DNA from: Clostridia bacterium
GTDB taxonomy: Bacteria > Bacillota > Clostridia > Christensenellales > Pumilibacteraceae
Assembly: GCA_017623455.1 (NCBI GenBank)
Contig: JAGAPA010000080.1
Span: 1-35,600, forward strand
Direction: 5' to 3'
DNA: 35,600 bases
Shown: positions 1 to 8,700 of the stretch, piece by piece
Numbering within the stretch: position 1 is the stretch's first letter
Layout: each line of letters begins with the position of its first letter
The notes under the pieces: generated by a model
The model's input: only the letters and a program-made list of their open reading frames with translations
Told to the model about the DNA's origin: nothing
The model's database searches: none
Translations under genes and position numbers: made by a program

Positions 1-159
1 CGTTGCCCAATGCATTTCCACATCGAGAGTTCCCGACGCGATAATGTTGTTGGAGCTGGTTACTGAATCGGTAAACCACGCAAAAGTCGTACCAACAAAC
101 GTTGCTACACAAAACAATAACGTGATTATGCTAAGTAGCCATCTGCTTTTTGTTTTCAC
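1..159 (-). CDS. TasA/camelysin-like secreted protein, N-terminal part
   Basis: Partial gene: 53 codons are visible and the 3' end lies beyond the left edge. The start is GTG at 159, preceded by AAAAGGAG at good spacing. The protein begins MKTKSRWLLS, then a hydrophobic segment and the motif TTFAWFTDSVTSS, followed by NNIIASGTLDV. This is the SipW-type signal peptide region of the TasA/camelysin family, secreted proteins that can form extracellular fibres (family knowledge). The same motif occurs in the next gene (365-2107), so the two are paralogs in tandem on the same strand. No SipW signal peptidase gene is in the window. Function beyond secretion cannot be judged from this fragment. Confidence 0.8.
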   Translation of the reverse strand, partial: MKTKSRWLLSIITLLFCVATFVGTTFAWFTDSVTSSNNIIASGTLDVEMHWAT

Positions 160-230
160 TTTAGTTCTCCTTTTTGTGAATTTTCTGCGGTTAATATAAA
201 CTAAGGCTTGTTGCCTATTGCTTACTTATT

Positions 231-304
231 CGGTAATATATGGTTGCGGTCGTATACGCATGCGTATATACGCACGTGCGCGCGCACGCAAACATATATT
301 ACCG
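231..304. repeat. Long inverted repeat with alternating pyrimidine-purine core
   Basis: CGGTAATATATG (231-242) is the exact inverse of CATATATTACCG (293-304), and inner TTGCG/CGCAA bases extend the stem. Inside, positions 251-290 alternate pyrimidine and purine without a break for 40 bases (20 YR steps) and include the perfect palindrome TATACGCATGCGTATA. The element lies between two tandem TasA-like genes, downstream of the 365-2107 stop codon. It could be a terminator, an mRNA processing or stability hairpin, or a DNA structure (cruciform or Z-form). There is no clear T-run on the minus strand, so a plain terminator is not certain. Confidence 0.85.
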
Positions 305-340
305 TACCTCTCCGCGCAGAATGCACAGAGAGGTAACGGT
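301..340. terminator. Hairpin following the TasA-like gene
   Basis: ACCGT-ACCTCTC (301-312) pairs with GAGAGGT-A-ACGGT (328-340), leaving one bulged A. It shares its outer bases with the preceding long hairpin, so the two structures are partly mutually exclusive. It begins 25 bases after the stop codon of the upstream minus-strand gene. The role as a terminator or 3'-end stabiliser is inferred. Confidence 0.5.
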
Positions 341-364
341 AATCAAAACAAAATTATTCTAAAA

Positions 365-2107
365 TTAGAAAGTATAGGTTTCGGAAGAAATTACAATGAA
401 TGCATTTTCTTTTGCCGGATCGTACATACGAAGTTCTACAGTCAAAGTAGTTCCTGCATTTACAGGATCAATATTGAAAGCACCGCACTTGAAAGACTTA
501 ACGTTTATGCAAACATCTTTATACGTAAGCTCTGCACCATTAGCCAAATCATAAAGAAGTCTTACGGGAGTATTTGCACTTAAGTTTTCGGGGGCTTTGA
601 ATGCAAGCCAAGCCCCGTCTAAAAAGCCCGGATAACTGCCTGCAAGTCCTGCACTGCCTGCGGCAATATCTTTACTGGTATAAATTACCCAATCGCATAC
701 CCAATCCTGATAAGGGCTGGTCAAAACCGAAACTTCATCATCGGGAGCTTCGAAATTATATGCAACACCAAGATCAATTGTTTCAGCTGTCGAACTAAAA
801 CTACTTAAATCATAAATTGTAACGCCTTTTGTTTTTGCATCCAAGGGAAGAACTTCAATATCTGCCTTGGGCGCATCTGCGGGGGCATCCTCAAAGGTGT
901 ATGAGTAGGAACCGATAACTATTTCATTCTCAGTTTCCACGCCGTTCTCGTCAACTTCGTAAAGCTTAAGCTCAACAGTCATTGTTGCACCGGCAAGTGA
1001 GTATCCCTCATCCCAAGCACCACAAGTAAATACCTTAACTGCTTCTACAAGATCTTTATAGGAAACGATTCCAGGATCAAATGCAGCTTCAAGAAGTCTT
1101 ACGGGAGTATTTGCAGGAATATTTTCAGGAATCTTGAATCCTACCCAACCAATATTAGCGCCCATAAAATCAGCATAATGACCTGCAAGACCTGCACTGC
1201 CTTTCTCTACAAATCTATCTACAGAAACTTCAAAATCGGCATTCCACTCTGCATACTTGGTTCTTTCGATTTCTAAACCTGCATCAAGAGTGGGAGCTGT
1301 GAATTTATATGCAGTTTCAAGGGTAAATTCATCTTCAAGAACAAAGCTATTCCAAGTGCCTGTTTGATCTCCATTTATAACTGTACCAATCAAAGTAGGC
1401 ATCTTTTCAACCTTAGCAACAGGAAGTGCTTCGAATTTGTCGTAAGGCGCGTTTTCGTCATACTTATCATCAAAGCTATCTTCTTCGGAAGCGAGCTGAG
1501 TTGCAAGAAGCTGTACGGTGAAACCGTCGCCTGCGGAAAGGTTCATATACTCGTTACCTGCGCTCGTCTTCATCTTAAGCACGATTGCGATAAGATTTTT
1601 CTTGTCATTTTCGAGCGTGCCCTCGTAAATAGCTTCGTCAGACTTCATAACAGTAGTCATTGTTCCTTTGGAATTTGCTGTAACGAGGTCTGCTTTTGTT
1701 ACACTCTGAGTTGCGTCATCTGCTACGTCCACAAGGTAAACGTCGATAACGTCCGAAAGATTAACTTCTCCATCCGTAGGAATAATGTTAGGGTAGATGT
1801 TAATTTTGTACTTGAAATCGAGTGTGCCTTCGTTTTCGATCTTAACGTACTTAACCTCGGTATAACCGGGCTCCCAATTCTGATAATCGAAGATTGCGCC
1901 CTGGGATGCATCTTTCCAGTCTGCATCGGACAACTTGTTCTTGTACTCCATTGTTACATCCAATTTACCGGATGCAATAATGTTACCGGAACTGGTTACC
2001 GAATCGGTAAACCATGCAAAGGTGGTTCCTACAAACATCGCTAAACATGCTACCATAGACAAGATTGCCATAACAAGCGCTGTTTTAAGACTTTTTTTCT
2101 TTGCCAT
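365..2107 (-). CDS. TasA/camelysin-like SipW-dependent secreted protein with two C-terminal repeats
   Basis: The start at 2107 (MAKKKSLKTALV) is chosen because AAAGGAG sits 9 bases upstream; the frame stays open further 5' but without a ribosome site. About 580 residues. Residues 1-35 are a basic N-terminus plus hydrophobic segment ending in TTFAWFTDSVTSSGNIIASG, the SipW-type signal of the TasA/camelysin family. Residues ~36-220 resemble the TasA-like domain. Two related C-terminal units follow, each with AGSAGLAG, a PEN..ANTPVRLL segment, then a V..F.CGA segment and AG.T.TVEL. The protein is acidic, as expected for an exported surface protein. TasA itself is shorter, so the repeat-bearing extension is the unusual part. 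Possible roles are an extracellular fibre subunit or adhesin (inference). Confidence 0.85.
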   Translation of the reverse strand: MAKKKSLKTALVMAILSMVACLAMFVGTTFAWFTDSVTSSGNIIASGKLDVTMEYKNKLSDADWKDASQGAIFDYQNWEPGYTEVKYVKIENEGTLDFKYKINIYPNIIPTDGEVNLSDVIDVYLVDVADDATQSVTKADLVTANSKGTMTTVMKSDEAIYEGTLENDKKNLIAIVLKMKTSAGNEYMNLSAGDGFTVQLLATQLASEEDSFDDKYDENAPYDKFEALPVAKVEKMPTLIGTVINGDQTGTWNSFVLEDEFTLETAYKFTAPTLDAGLEIERTKYAEWNADFEVSVDRFVEKGSAGLAGHYADFMGANIGWVGFKIPENIPANTPVRLLEAAFDPGIVSYKDLVEAVKVFTCGAWDEGYSLAGATMTVELKLYEVDENGVETENEIVIGSYSYTFEDAPADAPKADIEVLPLDAKTKGVTIYDLSSFSSTAETIDLGVAYNFEAPDDEVSVLTSPYQDWVCDWVIYTSKDIAAGSAGLAGSYPGFLDGAWLAFKAPENLSANTPVRLLYDLANGAELTYKDVCINVKSFKCGAFNIDPVNAGTTLTVELRMYDPAKENAFIVISSETYTF

Positions 2108-2141
2108 TTTTCTATTCTCCTTTTGTCTTAATTTGTGCATG

Positions 2142-2292
2142 GATTACTATAATCCACGAACAATTATAGATGGCGCAAATAAAAAATATTGAAAAAAACT
2201 TTAAAAACTTTACTTTAGTAAGGGTAATTTTCTTGACAAAAATCGAATTTTATAGTAATATTATTCCAAAGTGTTCGTGGATTATAGTATTC
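2142..2292. repeat. 21-bp inverted repeat pair upstream of the TasA-like gene
   Basis: The arm at 2142-2162 and the arm at 2272-2292 are reverse complements in 20 of 21 positions, 109 bp apart. Each arm contains a TATAAT-like hexamer, and the left arm has its own small palindrome, GGATTACTATAATCC. Between them is a TTGACA (2233-2238, plus strand). The arrangement could be a paired operator for a regulator, overlapping promoters, or ends of a lost insertion. It lies between the minus-strand TasA-like gene and the bidirectional terminator at 2346-2384. Confidence 0.8.
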
Positions 2293-2345
2293 AGCGAACA
2301 TTTTTTTGTTGTTTTTATAGCGATTTTTTGCATATTACGCAAGAG

Positions 2346-2384
2346 AAAAACCGACGGAAAAGCCGTATTTTTCCGTCGGTTTTT
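2346..2384. terminator. Rho-independent terminator, bidirectional
   Basis: AAAAACCGACGGAAAA (2346-2361) and the matching TTTTTCCGTCGGTTTTT (2368-2384) form a long stem flanked by A and T runs on both sides. It follows the minus-strand HAD phosphatase gene that ends at 2443. Confidence 0.9.
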
Positions 2385-2419
2385 GTTGTGTTTTTACTTT
2401 GGTTTTGTCACAAAATCTC

Positions 2420-2431
2420 ACATACGTATGT
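2420..2431. repeat. Alternating palindrome ACATACGTATGT
   Basis: Perfect 12-bp palindrome in strict purine-pyrimidine alternation, 11 bases 3' of the stop of the HAD gene. The same core recurs just 3' of several other genes in the window (8846, 12761, 18652, 22490, 33428). Confidence 0.85.
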
Positions 2432-2442
2432 CTGTTTTTGCG

Positions 2443-3216
2443 TTATTTTACGATATCGCCCACACCGCCGAGCACGTACTTGGGACGGTAGGGGAAGTTT
2501 TGGATATCTTCTTCCTTAGTTACACCCGAGAGTACTAAAACGGTGTCTACGTTACTTTCTATGCCTGCGATTATGTCGGTATCCATTCTATCGCCGATAA
2601 ACGCGATATCCGCGCTGTGGCAACCTAAGAGCTTGAGTCCGTGACGGAGCATAAGAGGATTGGGCTTGCCGACAAAGTAGGCTTTTTTGCCCGTTGCTAT
2701 CTCGATTGGGGCGATAAGTGCGCCCGTTGCAGGCATTATACCTTTTTCGGTTACTCCCACGGTATCGGGGTTGGCGCCTATCAGTTTTGCTCCGCCTCTT
2801 ACAAGCTCGATTGCTTTTTCGAGCTTTTCAAAGTTATACGTTCTTGTTTCGCCAAGCACCACGTAATCGGGGTTGATGTCGTTCATATATATCTTTTTAT
2901 CGTACATTGCTTTTGTGAGCGAGGGCTCGCCGATAACGTACGCGGTACAGCCCGGCTTTTGCGATGCCAGAAATTCCGCCGTTGCCATTGCGCTGGTGTA
3001 GAAGTGATCCGCGCTTACCTCAAGACCCATTCTCTGAAGCTTCATGGAAAGCTCGTGCGGTGTGCGCTCGGGGCTGTTTGTGAGGAAGATGAATTTTTTG
3101 TCGTTCTCTATCATCCAGTTAACAAACTCTTTTACTCCGTCCAGTATTTTGTTGCCGTGATAGATCACGCCGTCCATGTCGCATATAAAGCCTTTCTTGT
3201 CTAAGATTTCTTTCAT
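2443..3216 (-). CDS. HAD-IIA (NagD-like) phosphatase
   Basis: 257 residues, starting after AGGAGCAGACA. Motif I is FICDMDGVIYHG with catalytic Asp13 and Asp15. Motif II is the FLTNSPERTP stretch. The lysine region is VGKPNPLMLRHGL and motif III is IAFIGDRMDTDI. The order and length fit the NagD/AraL subfamily of HAD phosphatases, which dephosphorylate small phosphorylated metabolites such as sugar phosphates or p-nitrophenyl phosphate in the cytoplasm (family knowledge). The natural substrate is unknown. It has its own promoter (3248-3276) and a strong terminator, so it is probably a single-gene unit. Confidence 0.9.
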   Translation of the reverse strand: MKEILDKKGFICDMDGVIYHGNKILDGVKEFVNWMIENDKKFIFLTNSPERTPHELSMKLQRMGLEVSADHFYTSAMATAEFLASQKPGCTAYVIGEPSLTKAMYDKKIYMNDINPDYVVLGETRTYNFEKLEKAIELVRGGAKLIGANPDTVGVTEKGIMPATGALIAPIEIATGKKAYFVGKPNPLMLRHGLKLLGCHSADIAFIGDRMDTDIIAGIESNVDTVLVLSGVTKEEDIQNFPYRPKYVLGGVGDIVK

Positions 3217-3247
3217 TGTCTGCTCCTAAATTTTGTTTATCTTTATT

Positions 3248-3276
3248 ATTATACCAAACGCGAATAAAAATTTCAA
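3248..3276 (-). promoter_or_regulatory. Sigma-A promoter of the HAD-IIA gene
   Basis: On the minus strand, TTGAAA (3271-3276), 17 bp, TATAAT (3248-3253), followed by a 30-base leader to the ribosome site. Confidence 0.8.
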
Positions 3277-3942
3277 CCGTTTTGGGTAAAAGAATGAAAA
3301 ATAAAGATTAGTGGTTAAAAGTACTGTCATTGCGAAGGAACGAAATGATGGGGAGAATTTTTATCCAATCCTTCCGTCGACTACGTCGCCACCTTCCTTT
3401 GCAAGGACGGCTTTATGCGGATGATTAGTGGTGATTTATCGTAGGGAAGGGGTCGTCCTTCCATTTATTTCGAGATTGTTGTAATTCGGCAGGAGTTAAA
3501 CCCCTGCCCTACAATTGTTTTTTTTTGAGAACTGGGCTGTAGTAAAAAGAGGGCGATTCGTGAATCGGTACGGAGGCGTACTCCCAATATGAGGAACTAG
3601 CGGTAGTTAATTACTTGCTTTGTTAAAGGACAATAATCGGGGGTGCGCCTTCGCACCGTCACGTTGCCCTTTGCAAGGACGGCTTTATGCGGATGATTAG
3701 TGGTGATTTATCGTAGGGAAGGGGTCGTCCTTCCGTTTATTTCGAGGTTGTTGTAATTCGGCAGGAGTTAAACCCCTGCCCTACAATTGTTTTTTTTGAG
3801 AACTGGGCTGTAGTAAAAAGAGGGCGATTCGTGAATCGCCCGTACAAAGAACTAACAATATGTATTTGTCTTTACTAAACATTCATATTAAACGCACAAT
3901 AATCGGGTGTGCGCCTTCGCACTTAGCGGTGGTTGATTGAGG
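3277..3942. repeat. Repeat-rich spacer with a 172-bp direct duplication
   Basis: No gene is visible in this 666-bp stretch. Positions 3396-3567 and 3668-3838 are nearly identical direct repeats (172 and 171 bp; the differences I see are two A/G changes and one T in a T-run). Each copy contains short hairpins such as GGCAGGAGTTAAACCCCTGCC-type stems and GGCGATTC-GT-GAATCGCC; the last is intact only in copy two. A second pair, with CAATAATCGGG and GTGCGCCTTCGCAC, lies near 3629 and 3896. The segment AGGCGTACTCCCAATAT (3573-3589) recurs at 15011-15027. This looks like an interspersed intergenic repeat family. Confidence 0.85.
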
Positions 3943-4788
3943 TTATTGTGGTGGAAGTTGGGTTTTGTAGGTGCTTTGATAATTATCTATATTTTGGTCG
4001 GTGTTATACGTAGGATCGCCCGGATTAACACCGCACAGAACCTGCACTTCGTGATAAGTTTGAGCGTGGATCTTGTCGATTGCTTCCGTTTCGGGCACGG
4101 TTTTATCGGGAAAAATGGGGTCGCCGATTGTCACGTTTACCAAAGGACGCTTGCCGATAAGCTTCCATAAGCCCTTTCTTTCCCTAAAGCTGATACCTAT
4201 GGGGATTATGGGCTTATTATGGCGAACCGCGTACTTGAACACCGCTTTTTTGAACGGGCGAACGTCGGGATAATAAAACCACATAGATCCCTCGGGGAAA
4301 AAGTGCAACCAATGCTTATTCTTAAGCACGTCGCCTATCGCTCTTTGGAATTTTGCCATAGCGCGAATATTATCGGTTGGCACGGGTATTCCGCCCACCC
4401 ATCTGATAAGCGGTCCGTTTGGCCCTTCGAAGTTGGTTTTCCAACCCGGGTGATACTGCAAGCGCGGACGGATTGCCATAAGCACGCATAGATAATCCCA
4501 CATAAAAACGTGATTAGCAACCGTTATTGCTCCGTCTTTAAATTCCTTTTTGTGTTTTTTGAGCTTATCTCTACCGAAGATCTTTACGCCGTGTCTAAGC
4601 CACACAACGAAGAACACCACGGTGTTGAGAAGCACCCACAGCACAGCCCTTGACACCTTGTGCCAAAAGCCCTTTGGCAGGTACTGATAATTTTCGTCAA
4701 AGTGCGTGTCACGCAGGTGTTTTACGGTTATCATGTGTTCGTCGCTACGCTCGGGATATTCGAACCCAAGATTAGGTCTGTAGTTCAT
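3943..4788 (-). CDS. 1-acyl-glycerol-3-phosphate acyltransferase-like protein (PlsC family)
   Basis: The start at 4788 (MNYRPNLGFEYP) follows AAGGAGATG; the longer open frame upstream lacks support. About 281 residues. A hydrophobic stretch lies at ~50-66 (VLWVLLNTVVFFVVWL). The acyltransferase HX4D motif is NHVFMWDY (His93, Asp98) and the FPEG-type motif is FPEGSMWF (~164). These are the two hallmark motifs of lysophosphatidic acid acyltransferases, which add the second acyl chain in phospholipid synthesis at the membrane. It has its own promoter (4840-4868). Specificity is not determined; some family members act on other acceptors. Confidence 0.9.
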   Translation of the reverse strand: MNYRPNLGFEYPERSDEHMITVKHLRDTHFDENYQYLPKGFWHKVSRAVLWVLLNTVVFFVVWLRHGVKIFGRDKLKKHKKEFKDGAITVANHVFMWDYLCVLMAIRPRLQYHPGWKTNFEGPNGPLIRWVGGIPVPTDNIRAMAKFQRAIGDVLKNKHWLHFFPEGSMWFYYPDVRPFKKAVFKYAVRHNKPIIPIGISFRERKGLWKLIGKRPLVNVTIGDPIFPDKTVPETEAIDKIHAQTYHEVQVLCGVNPGDPTYNTDQNIDNYQSTYKTQLPPQ

Positions 4789-4839
4789 TTTCCATCTCCT
4801 TAGTTTGTCTTGATTTTTGTCATACGTGTTGCTATTTTT

Positions 4840-4868
4840 AGTATAGCACATATTTTTCATTATTGCAA
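4840..4868 (-). promoter_or_regulatory. Promoter of the PlsC-like gene
   Basis: Minus strand TTGCAA (4863-4868), 17 bp, TATACT (4840-4845). The leader also contains an ACACGTATG segment similar to the recurring alternating motif. Confidence 0.75.
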
Positions 4869-4885
4869 CAGTTTAAGAAAATTAG

Positions 4886-5680
4886 CTAAATTTGTTTGTT
4901 GCGATAAGAATTGGGCGTTTCTCCCGTTTGAGCCTTGAACACCTTACAAAAGTACGCAACGTCCGAAAATCCGCAAAGCGAGGCAACCTCGTAAATTTTC
5001 AGCTTATCCTCAACCAATAAAATGCTTGCTTTTGAAATTCTAACGTCCCTAAGGTGTTCCACGGGCGTTGTTTTTTCTTCTTGTCTGAAAAGCTTGAACA
5101 GTAGTGACTGGGATATTCCCACACTTTTTGCAATATCGTCCACGGATATATCCCTGTGATAATTTTGCTCTATAAAGGCTTTTGCTCTATCCAAAACAAG
5201 AGGCTCGTTCTGATTTTTCAGGCGCATAAAATAATCGATAACTAACGAGTAAGTTTTTTGAAAAATAATATCCGTAGAGATCTTGCGATTGTAAAGATTA
5301 CATAATTCTCGCACTTTATCAATCATACTTTCGCTACTGATTATCGCATAATCGCCTACGTCAAAATACTCAAAAAGCCCTTCAGCTCCCACGCCGTCAA
5401 AGGTCACCCAAGACGTTTTAAACTCACCGCCTGCTGGCGCGTAATCAACGGGAAAATTTTTATGCAAAAATACAACGCTTCCTTTTTTAAGCACGGCTTT
5501 CTCTCCGTTGAAATTAAAATAGCCCTCTCCTTCGTTTATGCACAAAATATGATGAAAATACGTGCCGTGAGGACGGTACATTGCCTGCTGATTATGATTA
5601 AAGCCGAGCGTTACAGTATAAAGCGGTAATAATTTTTTAACTTTTTCACTGACGGACAAAACCGCATACATTCTTTCCAT
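4886..5680 (-). CDS. AraC-family transcriptional regulator
   Basis: The start at 5680 (MERMYAVLS) is preceded by GGAGATG; two more codons upstream are also open. About 264 residues. The N-terminal ~130 residues look like a cupin-type sugar-sensing domain (HHILCINEGEGYFNFNGEKA). The C-terminal ~100 residues carry two helix-turn-helix units (ISVDDIAKSVGISQSLLFKLF and YEVASLCGFSDVAYFCKVFK), ending PNSYRN as in the AraC/XylS family. It is divergent from the GH2 gene with a 117-bp shared upstream region. By this arrangement it most likely controls the beta-galactosidase gene in response to a sugar (inference). Confidence 0.9.
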   Translation of the reverse strand: MERMYAVLSVSEKVKKLLPLYTVTLGFNHNQQAMYRPHGTYFHHILCINEGEGYFNFNGEKAVLKKGSVVFLHKNFPVDYAPAGGEFKTSWVTFDGVGAEGLFEYFDVGDYAIISSESMIDKVRELCNLYNRKISTDIIFQKTYSLVIDYFMRLKNQNEPLVLDRAKAFIEQNYHRDISVDDIAKSVGISQSLLFKLFRQEEKTTPVEHLRDVRISKASILLVEDKLKIYEVASLCGFSDVAYFCKVFKAQTGETPNSYRNKQI

Positions 5681-5728
5681 AAAAAACATCTCCGTATAGG
5701 ATTTTCATATTTTTGCTAATATTTCATA

Positions 5729-5757
5729 TTTACAAATCTCGATTTAGGTATTATACT
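5729..5757 (+). promoter_or_regulatory. Promoter of the GH2 gene
   Basis: TTTACA (5729-5734), 17 bp, TATACT (5752-5757), in the divergent region between the AraC and GH2 genes. The AraC protein probably binds nearby. Confidence 0.75.
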
Positions 5758-5797
5758 ACTATTATAAAAATTTGTCAATTCAAGGAGAAAAAGGCTT

Positions 5798-8700
5798 GTG
5801 AAAATTTATGAACTGAACATACACAAAGACCCTAAAGTTTATGCGCTTAACGAACTTAGTTATCGTAGTTATTACGTTCCGTTTGAGAGCAAGGATAAAT
5901 GCGGAGAAAAACGCGAAAACTCAGAGTTTTTCACCTCTCTTTGCGGAGAATGGCTGTTTAAGCACGCAAAAACGGCATACGATATGCAAGACTTTATTGA
6001 CACGAATACCGATATAAGCGACTTTAAGAAAATCACGGTTCCCGAGTGTTGGCAGACTCACGGCGACGATTATTTGCAGTATCAAACCTCGCCATACCCG
6101 TTCGTGTTCAATCCGCCCTACCCGCCCATTAAAAACCCGTGCGCAGGCTACGTGAAGAATTTTAATATTTCTAAGAAACCAAACAAGAAGTACGAGCTAC
6201 ATTTTGAGGGCAAGGATAGCTGTATTTACGTTTGGCTAAACGGTGAATTTGTGGGCTATGGAGAAGTTCCGCACCAAGACTCCGCTTTTGATATAACTTC
6301 ATGCGTTAAAGATGGCGACAACCGCTTATGCGTGCTTGTTTTCAAGTGGTGCTCGGGCTCATATTTGGACGACCAGGACAAAATCAGAATGTCGGGGCTT
6401 TTCCGCGACGTTTATATTTTAGAGCGCGCTAATAAGGGACTTTACGACTACCGTACAGACTCGGATATGTACGGTAATTTCTCACTTACCGTAAAATCAG
6501 ATCTTCCCGTAAACGCTACGCTTTATTATGAAAACGTCGAGATTTTTTCGTCAACCATTACGGACGGCTTTGCTACGCAAATAGCAAACCCCAAGCTTTG
6601 GTCGGCAGAAGAACCGAATTTGTACACGCTTATTCTTTCGTGCAACGGAGAATTTATTCAGCAAAAAGTAGGGTTTAGAACGTGCAAAACCGAGAACGGC
6701 GTATACACGGTTAACGGAAAGCCTATAAAACTATACGGCGTTAACCGTCACGACTTTTCGCCCGACGACGGCTACGCAATCAGCTATGAGTTTATCAAAA
6801 ACGAGCTATCGCTCATGAAGCAGTTTAACATCAATGCAATACGTACCGCGCATTATCCGAACGATCCGCGTTTTTACCAGCTATGTGACGAGTTTGGCAT
6901 ATACGTTATGTGCGAAGCCGATCAGGAATGTCACGGCGCTTCTTACGTAAAGGGGTGGGATCAGATTGTAAATCACGAGCAATTCGAAGGTGTTTTTGTA
7001 GATCGCATGGCGAGAATGTACGAGGCGTTCAAAAATTATACCTGCATCGTAATTTGGTCGCTTGGCAACGAATCGGGTTGGGGAACTAATCTTGAAAAAT
7101 GTGTGGACTATTTTAACTCTCACGACAAAACGCGTCCGCTTCACTATCAGGCTTTTGGAATGGTAATGTCTAACAAAATTGGCGAAGAGGACAACACTGC
7201 TCCCATATTCTCCCCACAAATGGATAAGTACATCAACGACAATTTTGGAATGGCGGTGCTCGGATATCCTACGCTCGACACGTTTAGGGCTATGATTAAA
7301 AACCAGTCAATAACGCTTCCTATCGTCTTTCACGAATACTCTCACGCAATGGGAAATAGTTGCGGTGATTTGAGGTTTTATGACGATATTATTCAAAACA
7401 GCGACAGGTGCATGGGTGGATTTATTTGGGAATGGTGCGATCAAGCCGTAAGACTTAAAGACGAAAACAGCAAAGAATACTTTGGCTACGGTGGCGATTT
7501 TGGCGAAAAACATCATTTGTTTAACGTTTGCATGGACGGAATAGTTTCACCCGACCGCGTTCCGCACTCCGCACTTTTTGAGGCGGGCGCCTGCTTTTCG
7601 CCCATAAAAATCAGACAAACAGGAGATAACGAGTACGAGTTTTTTAATCGTAATTTCTTTATTGATTTATCTTTATACACGCTTTCTTACGAGATAGTTT
7701 TAGACGGCAAAATCATAATGTCGGATAATATAAACATCAACGTAAAACCACGCGAAAAATGCTCAATTTGTATCAAAACGGACGATACGTATAATGCAAA
7801 CGATGCAATTATTAGGTTTTGGGTGAAGCTTAAAAACGATATATCTTGGGCAAAAAGCGGACACGTTTTATACAAGCAAACATTTGAGCTTGAGTGCAAA
7901 AAACAAGAAAATAAAAACAGTTTTAGCAAAGCCACGTTGATTGAGGACGATAGAAGTTTTACTGTAAAAACCAACGCGTTGGACTACGTTATTTATAAAG
8001 ACTACGGCGTAATTTGTCAAATATTAAAAGACGGCAAAAACATACTTTCCTCACCTTTAGAATTTAGCGCGTGGCGTATGCCAACAGATAACGACAACAA
8101 GATAGTGGGTGGAGATACCGGAACGATTTTCGCATCGGGCGGAGTTGCTCAGCTGTGGCGAAAGACTATAGCATTTGGCGAAATGCAATATCCTTGGCTT
8201 GAAGTTTCCGATCTTTGCGCGACGAATGATAGCGGAAAAATTGTAATTTCGGGCAACTTTATCTTTGCAGTTCCCGGGCGTCGTCCAATTTCGACGGGCA
8301 GTATCGAATACGTTTTTGACGGCGAAAAGGTCAATATTAAACAAGTCGGGGCAATTAATGACAATTTTAATTTCTGGCTTCCGCGCTATGGATACAGGCT
8401 TAATTTTGCAAGTGAAGCGACGGACGTTAAATATTTTGGCTTTGGCCCTGAGGAGTGCTATGAGGATAAGCGAGAATACGCTACGCTCGATTGGTATAAT
8501 TACGCCGTAGACGACAATAAAAACAGCTACGAAAAGCCTCAGGAGTGCAATAGCAGAGTTGATACAAAATGGCTCAGTTTTAGCGTAGACGGAATTAACT
8601 TTAAGGTTGAGTCTAACAACTTCTCGTTTAACATAACGAATTATGATATAAACGAGAGTTGGAAGGTATCTCATAAAAAAGACTTAACAAAAAGCAACGG

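Noticed and set aside
218-583. Open frame of 121 codons on the plus strand through the alternating tract
   Set aside because: It overlaps the end of the TasA-like gene, has no ribosome site, and consists of Arg/Ala repeats produced by the repeat DNA.
1364-2044. 226-codon plus-strand frame opposite the TasA-like gene
   Set aside because: It is an antisense shadow of the well-supported TasA-like gene, with no ribosome site or recognisable motif.
8057-8674. 205-codon minus-strand frame inside the GH2 gene
   Set aside because: It is the complement of a clear GH2 coding region; codon choice and motifs support only the plus strand.
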